Positions 30,285-39,700 of a stretch of 64,000 nucleotides of DNA are shown in pieces; position 1 is the first letter of the stretch, and the number at the start of each line of letters is the position of its first letter. The notes beneath the pieces are model-generated. The model made no database searches. It had not been told where the DNA came from and saw only the letters and a program-made list of their open reading frames with translations. The translations under genes were made by a program, and so were the position numbers. Origin of the DNA: Streptomyces sp. NRRL F-5630 (lineage in GTDB: Bacteria > Actinomycetota > Actinomycetes > Streptomycetales > Streptomycetaceae); the NCBI RefSeq assembly GCF_000719475.1, contig NZ_JOGO01000001.1, positions 62,001-126,000 on the forward strand, written 5' to 3'.

Positions 30285-30650
30285 ATGTCCCCCATTGGGC
30301 AACTGGCAGCGATCACCCTCGACGCACCGGACCCGAAGGCCCTGGCCGAGTTCTACAGCGCTGTCACCGGCTGGCAGTCGCTCTACGCGAGCGAGGACTT
30401 CGCCTACATCGGCACGCCGGACGGATCGAGCCGTATCGGTTTCCAGCGGGTCGGCCACCTGAAGCAGCCCTCCTGGCCCGGTGACGACAAGCAGATGCAC
30501 CTCGACTTCAGCGTCAGCGACGTGGACGAGGCGGTGGAACGGCTCACCGCCATCGGGGCGACCAAGCCGGAGCACCAGCCGGGCGCCGGGAAGTGGGTCG
30601 TCCTGCTCGACCCGGCCGGTCACCCGTTCTGCGTGACCAAGATGCCCTGA
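30285..30650 (+). CDS. VOC (glyoxalase/bleomycin-resistance fold) protein
   Basis: 121 residues with the paired beta-alpha-beta-beta-beta VOC fold: the first half contains LDAPDPKALAEFYSAVTGWQ, the second FSVSDVDEAVERLTAIGA, and it ends DPAGHPFCVTK. Metal-ligand candidates are present (His in MHLDF). Members either bind and sequester antibiotics or isomerise/oxygenate small molecules. It could be a self-resistance binder or ordinary metabolism. ATG with GAGGAAGG 7 bp upstream. It is followed by a 21-bp perfect terminator. Confidence 0.8.
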   Translation: MSPIGQLAAITLDAPDPKALAEFYSAVTGWQSLYASEDFAYIGTPDGSSRIGFQRVGHLKQPSWPGDDKQMHLDFSVSDVDEAVERLTAIGATKPEHQPGAGKWVVLLDPAGHPFCVTKMP

Positions 30651-30671
30651 CACCGGCCCCGCCGGACACGA

Positions 30672-30717
30672 CGCGAGGAGGCCGCGGCACCCACCCGGGT
30701 GCCGCGGCCTCCTCGCG
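30672..30717. terminator. perfect 21-bp stem-loop terminator
   Basis: Left arm 30672-30692 and right arm 30697-30717 are perfectly complementary over 21 bp with a 4-nt loop (ACCC). It lies between two converging genes (ends 30650 and 30722) and can terminate both. Confidence 0.85.
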
Positions 30718-30721
30718 TGTC

Positions 30722-31654
30722 TCAGTCCCCCCAGTACTGCGGCGTGAGGCAGCTGTCGTGCCCGCTGCCCTCCAGCATCAGGCTGTCCCAGCGACCGCCC
30801 CCCTGGTCCTTGGACACCCAGTCCCGCATGTACGTGGCACGCGGCGCCGTGGGGTCCGTGCGCGCGTCGATGCCCATCAGCTTGTACATCGTGCCGAGCG
30901 AGCGCATGTGGATGAGGAAGTGCATCCGCTCCATCGTCCCGAAGAGTTCCTCGAAGACCAGCGCGGTGGCGTCCCCGCCCGCGTTGAGATTGGTGTTCTC
31001 CGCGACGGTACGGGCGAACAGGCGTGCCTCGGCGCGGTACTTGTAGCTGAAGTCGACCACCCGGTGCATGATCGCACCAGCGGTGGCCGTGTTGAGGAGC
31101 TGGTCGGCGGGGACGGACGTCTGGTCCTGGGCGGGCCGCACCTCGAACCAGGGCTCGTCCCGGTCGGCGGCGAGCGGGCTCATCGAGGGATCCTCGGCCA
31201 TCGTCTGGGTGGCGGTGCCGAACATCCCCCAGCGGTGCGGGAGCATCATGGTCTCCCGCACACTGCCGGGCACGAACGCCGCCTGCCACGCGTCGGCCTG
31301 GTGGTGGGAGACGTACCCGCCGAGCACCCCGTCCCGGAAGTCGGGCGCGCCGCCCATGTGCAGCAGCCGCTCGTAGTCCTCCAGGGACCGGAAGTGGATC
31401 AGCCAGTGCAGGCGGTCCTTGACACCGAAGGTCTCCTCGTAGACGAACACGGTCGCGAGGCCGGGGTGCTTGGTGTTGACGAACTCCGCCGCCTCGCGCG
31501 CCAGCCGGCGCGCGCTGTCGCCCTGTCCGGCGGCGATCTGCGCGAAACGCTCCACGACGACGCCGGCGTTCGCCGAGTGCAGGATCCGGTCAGCGCTCTG
31601 CGTGGTCTGGTGCCGGGCGAGCGGAACACCGGGCGTGCCGCTGTTCGCGGTCAT
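30722..31654 (-). CDS. unknown protein with internal duplication (paralogue of 34079-34978)
   Basis: 310 residues, soluble. I recognise no enzyme motif. The protein is two similar halves: EETFGVKDRLHWLIHFRSLEDYE around residue 75 and EELFGTMERMHFLIHMRSLGTMY around residue 235, each preceded by a segment beginning LHSAN / LNTAT. The paralogue at 34079-34978 has the same bipartite layout. It may belong to the unknown-function family DUF6039; I am not certain. ATG at 31654 with an AGGAG-like ribosome site. It lies 85 bp downstream of the AT-ER gene, in the same leftward unit. A substrate-binding or stand-alone accessory role is possible. Confidence 0.7.
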   Translation of the reverse strand: MTANSGTPGVPLARHQTTQSADRILHSANAGVVVERFAQIAAGQGDSARRLAREAAEFVNTKHPGLATVFVYEETFGVKDRLHWLIHFRSLEDYERLLHMGGAPDFRDGVLGGYVSHHQADAWQAAFVPGSVRETMMLPHRWGMFGTATQTMAEDPSMSPLAADRDEPWFEVRPAQDQTSVPADQLLNTATAGAIMHRVVDFSYKYRAEARLFARTVAENTNLNAGGDATALVFEELFGTMERMHFLIHMRSLGTMYKLMGIDARTDPTAPRATYMRDWVSKDQGGGRWDSLMLEGSGHDSCLTPQYWGD

Positions 31655-31739
31655 ATGGCTCTCCTCGGGGGTGCTGGGGTGGAAAGGTGGGCGGGAACGG
31701 AGCGGGGTGAGGGGGCAAGCAGGGCTGGGTGAGGGGGTG

Positions 31740-34082
31740 TCAGGGGCGGGTGTAGGCGGCAAGGCGCTCGGCGAGGATTCGCGCCGCGCCGGTCATGAGC
31801 AGCTCGGCGATGCGTTCGACGTGCCGCTCCCGCCAGGGCTCCAGCGCGGTGCCCGCCACGCAGCGGTTGAAGGCACCCGCCGCGGGCCCGCAGTGCACCT
31901 GGTAGTTGGCCCGTTCCGCGGGGTCGCCTTCCTGGGCGGCGCGGTTGGTGCGGGCGAAGTACGACCTGAACAGCAGCGCCATACGGTGCCGGGGCTCGCG
32001 CTCGGCCCGCTCGATCTCGTGGACACGGCCGGTGTCGCGGTAGTGGGCGCAGGTCCGGCTCCATGCCTCCGCGAGCGGGGCGCGAAGGCAGTCGTGTTCC
32101 AGCCACGCCAGGGTGGCCTCGTCCAGGTCGTCGAGACCGGTGTGCCGCCGGTAGAGCTGGTACAGCTTGTTGGCGCGGGCCGCGAACAGCGTACCCTTGC
32201 GGACCACTTGGACGCGCGAGCCGAGTTCGAAGAGGTCTCCGGCGGGCGCGTACGCGGTGTCCTGCACGTCCAGGGCGGCGAGCAGGTCCTTCACCGCGTC
32301 CGAGGTGCCCGCCTGCGGTGAGCACTGGTTGACGGAGCCGGTGACGACGAAGTCGGCGCCGAGCACGAAGGCCGCCGCGACCGCCTCGGGGGTTCCGAGC
32401 CCCCCGCAGGCCCCGACCCGCAGACGACGGGCGTAGCCGTGCCGTGCCGTCATCTCCTCGGCGAGCGCGGCCGTCGTCGGCACCAGCGCCAGGCTCACAC
32501 CGCCGTCGGTGTGACCGGCCGAGTCACCCTCGACACAGACGTCCTGCGCCACCGGCAGCCCGCGTGCCGCCTCGGCCTCCGCGGGGGTCAGCGAGCCCTC
32601 GGCGAGCAGCCGCCGCAGCAGCCCCTCGGCGGGCGGAGCCATGAAGTGGGCGGCCACCTCGGGACGCGAGCACTTGGCGATCAGCGTGCGCACGGCGACG
32701 GGGGTGCCGTCCGCGGCCCGGTGGGCACCGGTGAAGCGAAAGCGGACGAGCGCCGGGGTCACGGCGGTGAAGGCCGCGGCCTCCACGTGCCGTACGTCGT
32801 GCCGCAGCAGCAGTGCGGTCAGGGCGTCCTCGGCCCCGGGACGCGTGAGGTCGTGCAGCAGGTTGACGCCGTAGCGGCCGTCGAGACCGGGGGTGCGGGC
32901 GAGGGTGGTGAGCGCCTGTTCGACGGTCCCGAGATCCAGCCCGCCCGCGCCGAAGTAGCCGCGCAGGCCCGCCCGTCCGAGCCGGGCGACGAGTTCCACC
33001 GAGGACACGCCCCGGAACATGCTGCCCGCCAGGTAGGCGTAGCGCACGTCATGGTCCTCCCGGAACTCCGCGCTGCCGAGCCGGGCGGCGGCCGGGTCCC
33101 CTACGACTTCCGGTTCGGGCGCGGCAGGGGTCTCCCGCACCACCCGCAGCGGCACGCTCGCCGAGCCGGGCCGCGACCGCGGCTCCCGCCGCGCCCGCGC
33201 CACGGCGTCCGGCTCCCGCTTCCGCTCCGGCTCCGCGTCCGGCTCGGCCAGGACCGACTTCCACATCGGCAGCAGCATGGGGCGCGGACCGAACTCACGG
33301 ACCTCGTCCACCCCGCGCCGGACCAGCTCGCGCAGGGTCTCGTGCCAGCGCACCGGGGACGCGATCTGCCGGGCGAGCAGATCCGCGACGCCGTCCGCCG
33401 GATAGGGGCGGCCGGTCACGTTCGCGAGCACCGGGATGCGAGGTGGCCGGAACGCGATGGTGGCCAGGAACGCGGCGAAGCGTTCCTGGGCCGGCCGCAT
33501 GTGCCGGGAGTGGAAGGCGCCGCTGGCCGCCAGCGGGACGCAGCGGGCGCCCGGCGTCGCCCGCACGGCGGCGCGGACCGCCTTCATGGACCCGGCCGGC
33601 CCCGACACCACCACCTGCGTGGCGGTGTTGAGGTTGGCCAGGTCCACGTCGGTGGCCCCGCTGCGGTCGAGCAGGGCGCGGACGGCCTCCGGCGCGAGGC
33701 CGACGACAGCCAGCATGGCGCCGCCGTCCGCCTCGCCCATCAGCTCCCCGCGCCGCCGCACGATCCGCAGGCCGGTCTCGAAGCCGAAGCAGCCCGCGGC
33801 GAGCAGCGCGTTGTACTCGCCGAGGCTGTGTCCCGCCAGGACGTCGGGGGCCCGGCCCTCCGCCGTCGCCTGCGCGCAGGCGAGCGCGTTGACCACGTAC
33901 AGCGCCGGCTGGGTCCACCGGGTGCGGTGCAGCCGGCCGTCGGGGTCCTCCAGGCACAGCGCGCGCACGGACTCGCCGAGGACACGGTCGGCGACCGCCT
34001 CGTACTCGGGGAAGCGGTCGAAGAGCGCCTCCCCCATCCCGGCGCGCTGGGACCCCTGGCCGGCGAAGAGCCAGGCCTTCAC
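31740..34082 (-). CDS. trans-acting AT-ER didomain protein (LnmG-like)
   Basis: 780 residues. Residues 1-285 are a malonyl-CoA acyltransferase: FAGQGSQ, nucleophile GHSLGEY, Arg in RRRGELMG and GAFHSR with the catalytic His, all typical of free trans-ATs. Residues ~330-780 are a PfaD-type FMN enoyl reductase: LLLRHDVRHVEA, ACGGLGTPEAVAAAF and ADFVVTGSVNQCSPQAGTS, intact. It loads malonyl onto the PKS ACPs and can reduce enoyl intermediates in trans. The GTG at 34082 overlaps the stop of the upstream gene. Leinamycin LnmG has the same architecture. A Pro/Arg/Glu-rich linker joins the halves. Confidence 0.93.
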   Translation of the reverse strand: MKAWLFAGQGSQRAGMGEALFDRFPEYEAVADRVLGESVRALCLEDPDGRLHRTRWTQPALYVVNALACAQATAEGRAPDVLAGHSLGEYNALLAAGCFGFETGLRIVRRRGELMGEADGGAMLAVVGLAPEAVRALLDRSGATDVDLANLNTATQVVVSGPAGSMKAVRAAVRATPGARCVPLAASGAFHSRHMRPAQERFAAFLATIAFRPPRIPVLANVTGRPYPADGVADLLARQIASPVRWHETLRELVRRGVDEVREFGPRPMLLPMWKSVLAEPDAEPERKREPDAVARARREPRSRPGSASVPLRVVRETPAAPEPEVVGDPAAARLGSAEFREDHDVRYAYLAGSMFRGVSSVELVARLGRAGLRGYFGAGGLDLGTVEQALTTLARTPGLDGRYGVNLLHDLTRPGAEDALTALLLRHDVRHVEAAAFTAVTPALVRFRFTGAHRAADGTPVAVRTLIAKCSRPEVAAHFMAPPAEGLLRRLLAEGSLTPAEAEAARGLPVAQDVCVEGDSAGHTDGGVSLALVPTTAALAEEMTARHGYARRLRVGACGGLGTPEAVAAAFVLGADFVVTGSVNQCSPQAGTSDAVKDLLAALDVQDTAYAPAGDLFELGSRVQVVRKGTLFAARANKLYQLYRRHTGLDDLDEATLAWLEHDCLRAPLAEAWSRTCAHYRDTGRVHEIERAEREPRHRMALLFRSYFARTNRAAQEGDPAERANYQVHCGPAAGAFNRCVAGTALEPWRERHVERIAELLMTGAARILAERLAAYTRP

Positions 34083-34978
34083 GCGCCCGGGCGGAGCTGG
34101 TACGGCAGCAGTACGGTGTCCTCGATGGTGCCGGGCACGTAGGACCTGCCCCAGGTGCCGCCGCCCTTGTTCCCGGCGATGAACTGGCGCGTGCCCAGTG
34201 CCAGGAAGTCGGCGTCCTCACGCTCCAGTTCGAGGAGTTCCTGGTAGGCGTCGAAGTCCTTGAAGTGGACGAGCCAGTGCAGCCGGTCCATCACGCCGAA
34301 GGTCTCCTCGTAGAGGTAGGAGGTGGCGCGGCCGGCCAGCTTGCGGTTGACCTCGTTCTGCCAGGCGAACGCGTACAGCCGGGCCTCCTTGCGGAACTCG
34401 TGCGAGGCTTGGCCCGTGCGGTGCACGGTGAGCGGCGCGTTCGCGGAGTGCAGCAGTTCGCCGTCGGACTGGCTGGTCTGCAACTTGGCCGGGTCCACCC
34501 AGAGTTCGCCGCTGTCGTGGTCGTCCTCCTCGTGCACGAGTCCGTGCTGCGGGACGAGGATGCGTTCGCGTACGGAGCCCTCGACCACGGCGCGGCCCCA
34601 CACGCCGGCGCTGGCGTCCTCGGGGACGCGGTCGCTCTCCAGCATGTCGATCATCTTCTCGTCGTGATCGACCATGTGCAGGCTGATGGCGTAGTCGTTC
34701 GGCGTCTTCCAGTGGATCAGCCAGTGGACCCGGTCCTGCTTGCCGAAGGCCTCCTCGTAGAAGTAGAAGGAGGCGCCGTTGAGGTCGGACTGGTTCATGT
34801 AGGCGATCACGTCCGCGAAGAGCTTGCGGCCCTCGGCGCGGTGCTCGTACTTCAGCTGGGCGCTCCGGGCGATGGTGAAACCCGAGTTGCCGGAGTGCAG
34901 CAGCTTGTCGGCGGGCACGGGGCTCTGGGCCGACGCGGGCCTGGGACCGGCCGCGCTCCGAGCTGTCCGCTGATCCAT
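34079..34978 (-). CDS. unknown protein with internal duplication (paralogue of 30722-31654)
   Basis: 299 residues, soluble, no recognised catalytic motif. Two repeats of about 130 residues carry EEAFGKQDRVHWLIHWKT (about residue 75) and EETFGVMDRLHWLVHFKDF (about residue 220), each introduced by LLHSGNSGFT / LLHSANAPLT. It is homologous to the gene two positions downstream. It is the first gene of a leftward unit, 94 bp from operator site C, and is translationally coupled to the AT-ER gene. Two copies flanking the AT-ER argue for a cluster role, perhaps as a heteromeric pair. Confidence 0.72.
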   Translation of the reverse strand: MDQRTARSAAGPRPASAQSPVPADKLLHSGNSGFTIARSAQLKYEHRAEGRKLFADVIAYMNQSDLNGASFYFYEEAFGKQDRVHWLIHWKTPNDYAISLHMVDHDEKMIDMLESDRVPEDASAGVWGRAVVEGSVRERILVPQHGLVHEEDDHDSGELWVDPAKLQTSQSDGELLHSANAPLTVHRTGQASHEFRKEARLYAFAWQNEVNRKLAGRATSYLYEETFGVMDRLHWLVHFKDFDAYQELLELEREDADFLALGTRQFIAGNKGGGTWGRSYVPGTIEDTVLLPYQLRPGA

Positions 34979-35071
34979 GGGATGGCCGTCCTTCCGGTGC
35001 GCAGAGTGCGTGGCTCGTGCCGGGCCGGGAGCCCGGCACGAGCCACGCTAAGGGGGGTGCCACCGGGGAGG

Positions 35072-35089
35072 CTGCACAACTTTGAGCAG
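35072..35089. promoter_or_regulatory. palindromic operator site C
   Basis: CTGCACAACTTTGAGCAG, one mismatch from CTGCTCA-N4-TGAGCAG. It lies 94 bp upstream of the leftward gene starting at 34978 and just downstream of the MFS gene stop at 35115. Confidence 0.72.
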
Positions 35090-35114
35090 GCGGGGACGGT
35101 CCCGTGGGGCCCGG

Positions 35115-36671
35115 TCAGCCGGCCGGGGACGCCTCCGCCCGCTTCTCGGCGGCCGGGTCGCTCGCGCGGGGCATCTCCTTGAGGAAGAGGGACACCACGA
35201 GGGCGATGCCGACGAGCAGGACGCAGACGAGGAACATGTCGCCCATGGCGTGCGCGTAGCCGTCCAGGGCCTTGCCGCGCGCCGGTTCGGGCAGCCGGTG
35301 CAGGGCGGAGACGCCCTGGTCGGCGGCGCGTGCCGCGTCCTGGCCGAGGTCGGCCAGCCGGTCGGCGACCCGGCTCGTGAGGACGGTGCCGAGGACGGCG
35401 ACCCCGACCGCGGACCCCATGCGCTGGAAGAAGTTCGCCGCGCTGGTGGCGGCGCCGATGTCCTGCGGCGGCACGGAGTTCTGCACGGCCGTGATCACGG
35501 GCTGCATCACCAGTCCGACGCCCGCGCCGAACAGGAAGGCGTACATCCCGATCTGCCAGTAGGGAGTGCCGGCGTCGAGCCGCGACAGGAGCAGCATGGT
35601 GACGACCAGCAGCGCCGAACCGGAGACCGGGAACACCTTGTACCGGCCGTTCTTGCTGATCAACTGGCCGGAGGCGATGGAGGTGAGGGACAGGCCGACC
35701 ATCGCGGGCAGCATCGCGAGCCCGGAGCGGGTGGAGGACATGCCCATGACAGTCTGGAAGTACAGCGGCAGGAAGACGATGCCCGCGAACATGGCGGCAC
35801 CGGCGAGCAGCCCGAACAGGGCGCCGATACCGAAGACCGGGTTGCGGAACAGGTGCAGCGGGATGATGGGTTCGGCCGCCCGGTTCTCCGCCCACACGAA
35901 GAGGGCGGCGAGCACGACGGCGCCCAGGGCCAGCGCCAGCGAGCCGGGAGCGGCCCAGCCGTAGGCGTCACCGGCCCAGTTGAGGTACAGCAGGGCGCAC
36001 ACGACCGCGCCGGCGACGAGCGCGGCGCCGGTGAAGTCCACGACGTGCCGTCGCTGGGGGCTGCGGACGCGCAGACCCACGGCGGTCGCGACCAGGGCCA
36101 GTACGCCGACCGGCACGTTGATCAGGAAGATCCAGCGCCAGCCCGGGCCGTCGGTGAACCAGCCGCCGACGAGCGGGCCGACGACGCTCGCCAGGCCGAA
36201 CACGGCCCCGAACATGCCCTGGTAGCGGCCCCGTCGCTCCGGCGGTACCACGTCGGCGATGACCGCGAGGGCGAGCACGAAGAGCCCGCCCGCGCCGAGG
36301 CCCTGGACCCCGCGGAAGACGATGAGCTGCCAGATGCTCTGTGCGACGCCGCACAGCACGGAGCCGACGACGAAGACGCCGATGGCGCACTGCACCACCG
36401 TCCGGCGCCCGTAGAGGTCGGACACCTTGCCCCACAGCGGGGTGACCGCCATGGAGGTGACGAGGTAGACGGTGACCACCCAGGGCAGGCGTTCGAGACC
36501 GCCCAGCTCGCTGACGATGCTGGGCAGGGCGACGCTGACGACGGTCTGGTCCAGAGCCGAGAGCAGCATTCCCGCCATCACGCCGGCGATGGCGAGCGCG
36601 GCCTGACGGGAAGTGAGCAGGACCGGCGCCGCGTCCGCTGGCCCGGGGGCCGCCTCTGCGGAGTTGTCCAT
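35115..36671 (-). CDS. MFS exporter, DHA2/EmrB-QacA type
   Basis: 518 residues with about 14 hydrophobic segments. Motif A ([13 protein letters not shown], about residue 80) and motif C ([16 protein letters not shown] and [16 protein letters not shown]) are characteristic of drug:proton antiporters of the DHA2 subfamily. It probably exports the product and gives self-resistance. ATG at 36671, 92 bp downstream of the PKS stop. No operator lies in that gap, so it may be read through from the PKS operon or have its own promoter. Confidence 0.9.
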   Translation of the reverse strand: MDNSAEAAPGPADAAPVLLTSRQAALAIAGVMAGMLLSALDQTVVSVALPSIVSELGGLERLPWVVTVYLVTSMAVTPLWGKVSDLYGRRTVVQCAIGVFVVGSVLCGVAQSIWQLIVFRGVQGLGAGGLFVLALAVIADVVPPERRGRYQGMFGAVFGLASVVGPLVGGWFTDGPGWRWIFLINVPVGVLALVATAVGLRVRSPQRRHVVDFTGAALVAGAVVCALLYLNWAGDAYGWAAPGSLALALGAVVLAALFVWAENRAAEPIIPLHLFRNPVFGIGALFGLLAGAAMFAGIVFLPLYFQTVMGMSSTRSGLAMLPAMVGLSLTSIASGQLISKNGRYKVFPVSGSALLVVTMLLLSRLDAGTPYWQIGMYAFLFGAGVGLVMQPVITAVQNSVPPQDIGAATSAANFFQRMGSAVGVAVLGTVLTSRVADRLADLGQDAARAADQGVSALHRLPEPARGKALDGYAHAMGDMFLVCVLLVGIALVVSLFLKEMPRASDPAAEKRAEASPAG

Positions 36672-36763
36672 GACGGTGCTTCCTTTCGTGGGGGTCGGGG
36701 GGGGCGGCGGTCATGGTGCCACGGGCCCCCGTGCCGTCGGGCCGGATGCGGGAAATACGTCCG

Positions 36764-39700
36764 TCAGCGAGGCGTGACGAACCGCAGATCGAGGATGGCG
36801 GCCCGCGAGGGCGACGGGAGGGAGTCAGGCGGCGACGCGGGGACCGCGCGCGGTACGGCGGCCGGTCGGGGGGCGGCGGCGCCCGTGCCGGCCGGCCGCT
36901 CCAGCCACAGCCTTCGCGGAGTGCGCACGGGCGCGGGCAGGGGCGCGCGCACCGGGACGCCCGCCGGTCGCCCGGCCGGGTCGAGGGCGGAGGCGATGAG
37001 GTGGGCGTTGGTGCCGCCGAGCCCGAAGGAGCTGATTCCGGCCACCCGGCGGCCGGGCGGCTCCGTCCACGGCTCGGCCGTCGTCACGGGCCGGAACGGT
37101 GAATGAGCGAAGTCGAAGCGTGGGTTGGGCGTCTCGCAGCCGAGGGTGGGCGGCACCACGGCGTGCTCCAGGCTGAGGGCGACCTTGATCAGGCCCGCGA
37201 CTCCGGCGGCGCACAGCAGGTGGCCGACATTGGCCTTCAGGCTGCCGATGGCGCAGCGGCCGTAGGGCTCCTCGGCACCCGCGAAGGCGTCGGTGAGCGC
37301 CTTGAGTTCCATCGGGTCGCCGATCTTGGTGGCCGTGCCGTGCGCCTCCACCAGGCCGATCTCCCCGGCCCGGCGTCCGGCGGCGGCCAGGGCCTTGCGG
37401 ACGACGGCGGTCTGGGCGGCCGGATTCGGGGTGGTCGCGCCCATGGTGTGGCCGTCGTTGTTGACGGCGACGGCCTCGATCACGGCGTGCACGCGGTCAC
37501 CGTCGCGCAGGGCGGCGGCCAGCGGCTTCAGCAGGACGGCCCCGCAGCCCTCCCCCGGCACGATGCCGTCCGCCCTCTCGTCGAACGGACGGCAGCGGCC
37601 GGTGGGCGACAGGACCCGGGCAGCGCCGAACTCCAGGTAGGGACGTTCGTCCAGCAGGATCTCCACCCCGCCCGCCAGAGCGAGTTCCGCCTCTCCGGCC
37701 AGCACGCTGCGGCACGCCAGTTGCACGGACACCAGGGAGGACGAACAGGCGCTGTCCACCACGAGGTTGGGGCCCCGGAAGTCGAAGCGGTGGGCCACCT
37801 GGGCGGCCAGGAAGTTCTGGTCGGACTGGAGCACGTCGGGGCGCAGCGGCGCGCGCAGCGGGTAGGAGGAGATCCGCCCGCCGACGAAGACGCCCACGTC
37901 CCGGCCGCGCAGTTCCTCGCCTCGGTAGCCCGCGTCGGCCAGGCAGTCCCCGGTGGCCTCCAGGAAGAGCCTGATCCCGGGGTCCAGCACCGTGGCCTCG
38001 TCGTCGGTGAGCTGGAAGGGCTCGGGGTCGAAGTGGTCGATGCGCTCCAGGAATCCGCCCCACTTGCCGTTGGTACGGCCCAGTTCGTGCGCGGGGCGGT
38101 AGTGGGTGGCGGTGTCCCAGCGTTCGGCCGGCACCTCGGTGACGGCGCAGCGGCCTTCGAGGAGGTTGTTCCAGAAGGTGGCGACGTCGGGGGCGCCGGG
38201 GAAGCGTCCGGCCATGCCGATGACGGCGACCTTGCCCTCGGTACGGGGATCGGCGGGGCGCGGGCCCTCCACCGGGGCGGTGGAAGGCACGGCGGCGGGG
38301 GTGGGGGGCGCCGCCGGGGCCGGGGCGGTCGCGGGGGCCGGAGCGGTCGCCGGGGCGGGGGGCCGGGGCACCTCGGGTGCCGCCGGGGCGGGCTGCGGGG
38401 CGAGGCCGAGGGAGGTCAGGTGGTCGTGGAGTTGCCGCACCGAGGGGTGCTCCAGCAGCAGCGAGGGCGGCAGGTGCTCGCCCACCGCTTCCTCGATGCG
38501 CTCAAGGAGTTCGCCCAGCATGACGGACTCCACGCCGAGGTCGGTGAAGTCGGCCGTGGTGTCGAGGTCCGTCTCCGGAGTACCGAGCACCGCGCACACC
38601 AGCCGGACCAGCCAGCCGGGATCGCCCCCCTCGGCGGGCCCGGGCACCGGTACCGGCACGGGCGCAGGCACCGGCTCCGTCACCGGCGCAGGCACCGGCC
38701 GCGTCACCGGCGCCTGCTCAGGTTCGGGCGGCGTGGCGGCCTTCGCCCCCGCCCGGGTGTCCAGCAGGGACTCCGCGTCGAAGGAGGCGTCCAAGGGGAG
38801 TGCGGGCAGCACCGTGCCGCCCCAGGGCATGGCGATCACCTGCTCCAGGACGCGCAGCCCCGTCGCGTCGTCCACGGTGTCCAGACCGACCGGGGCGCAG
38901 ACGTTCTCCTTCCCGCGTGCCGAGCCGCTCTCGGTCCACATCGGCCAGGCGATGGAACGGAAGTGGGCGCCGCCGGTGCGGACCCGGTGGCCGAGGAGCA
39001 GGTCGCTCGCCGCGTTGGCCGCCGCGTAGTCGGTGACGCCCGTGGCGAGGCGCGGGACGAGGGCGCAGGCCGAGGAGAACGCCACGAAGAAGTCGGGGCG
39101 GTCGCCCTCGCACAGGGAGGCGAGCGTCTCCAGCCCGTCCGCCTTGGGCGCGAAGGTGGCCCGGACGGTGGCGGTGTCCTTGGCGACGAAGGCGGGCCGC
39201 CCGCCGCCGAGACCACCGGCGCAGTGCACCACACCGCCGAGGGGCCCGAGTTCGGAGCGCACCCGCTCCAGGAAGGCCCCGAGGGCGGCCCTGTCGGTGA
39301 GCGGCCCGGTGTGGACCAGGACGCGGGCCCCGAGCCGTTCGAGCCGGCGCACCCCGGCGACGGCCTCCGCCTCGTCGGCGCCGAGCGCGCCGGGGACGTC
39401 CCACCGCTCGCGCGGTGGCAGCGCCCGGCCGCCGAGCACCGCGAGCGCGCGCGCCCCGCGCTCGACGAGGTGTGCGGCGATCCGGGCGCCGATGCCCCGG
39501 GTGCCGCCGGTGACGACATAGGCGCGTGCGGGGTCCGCGACGAGCGGGGTGTGCCGGGCGAGGGTGGGCCGCAGGACGGGTTCGTAGCGCAGTCCGTGCC
39601 GGTGGCAGATCTCGGCGCGCGCGCCCGGCCGTCGCCACTCGCCCCACAGCGACGCGGCCAGCCGCTCCGGGGCGGCGCTCGGCAGGTCGGTGTCGAGGAC

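Noticed and set aside
36718..36735. Possible terminator hairpin between the middle PKS and the MFS gene.
   Set aside because: The stem is only 6 bp (CACGGG/CCCGTG) with a 2-nt loop, in DNA where such symmetry is frequent by chance.
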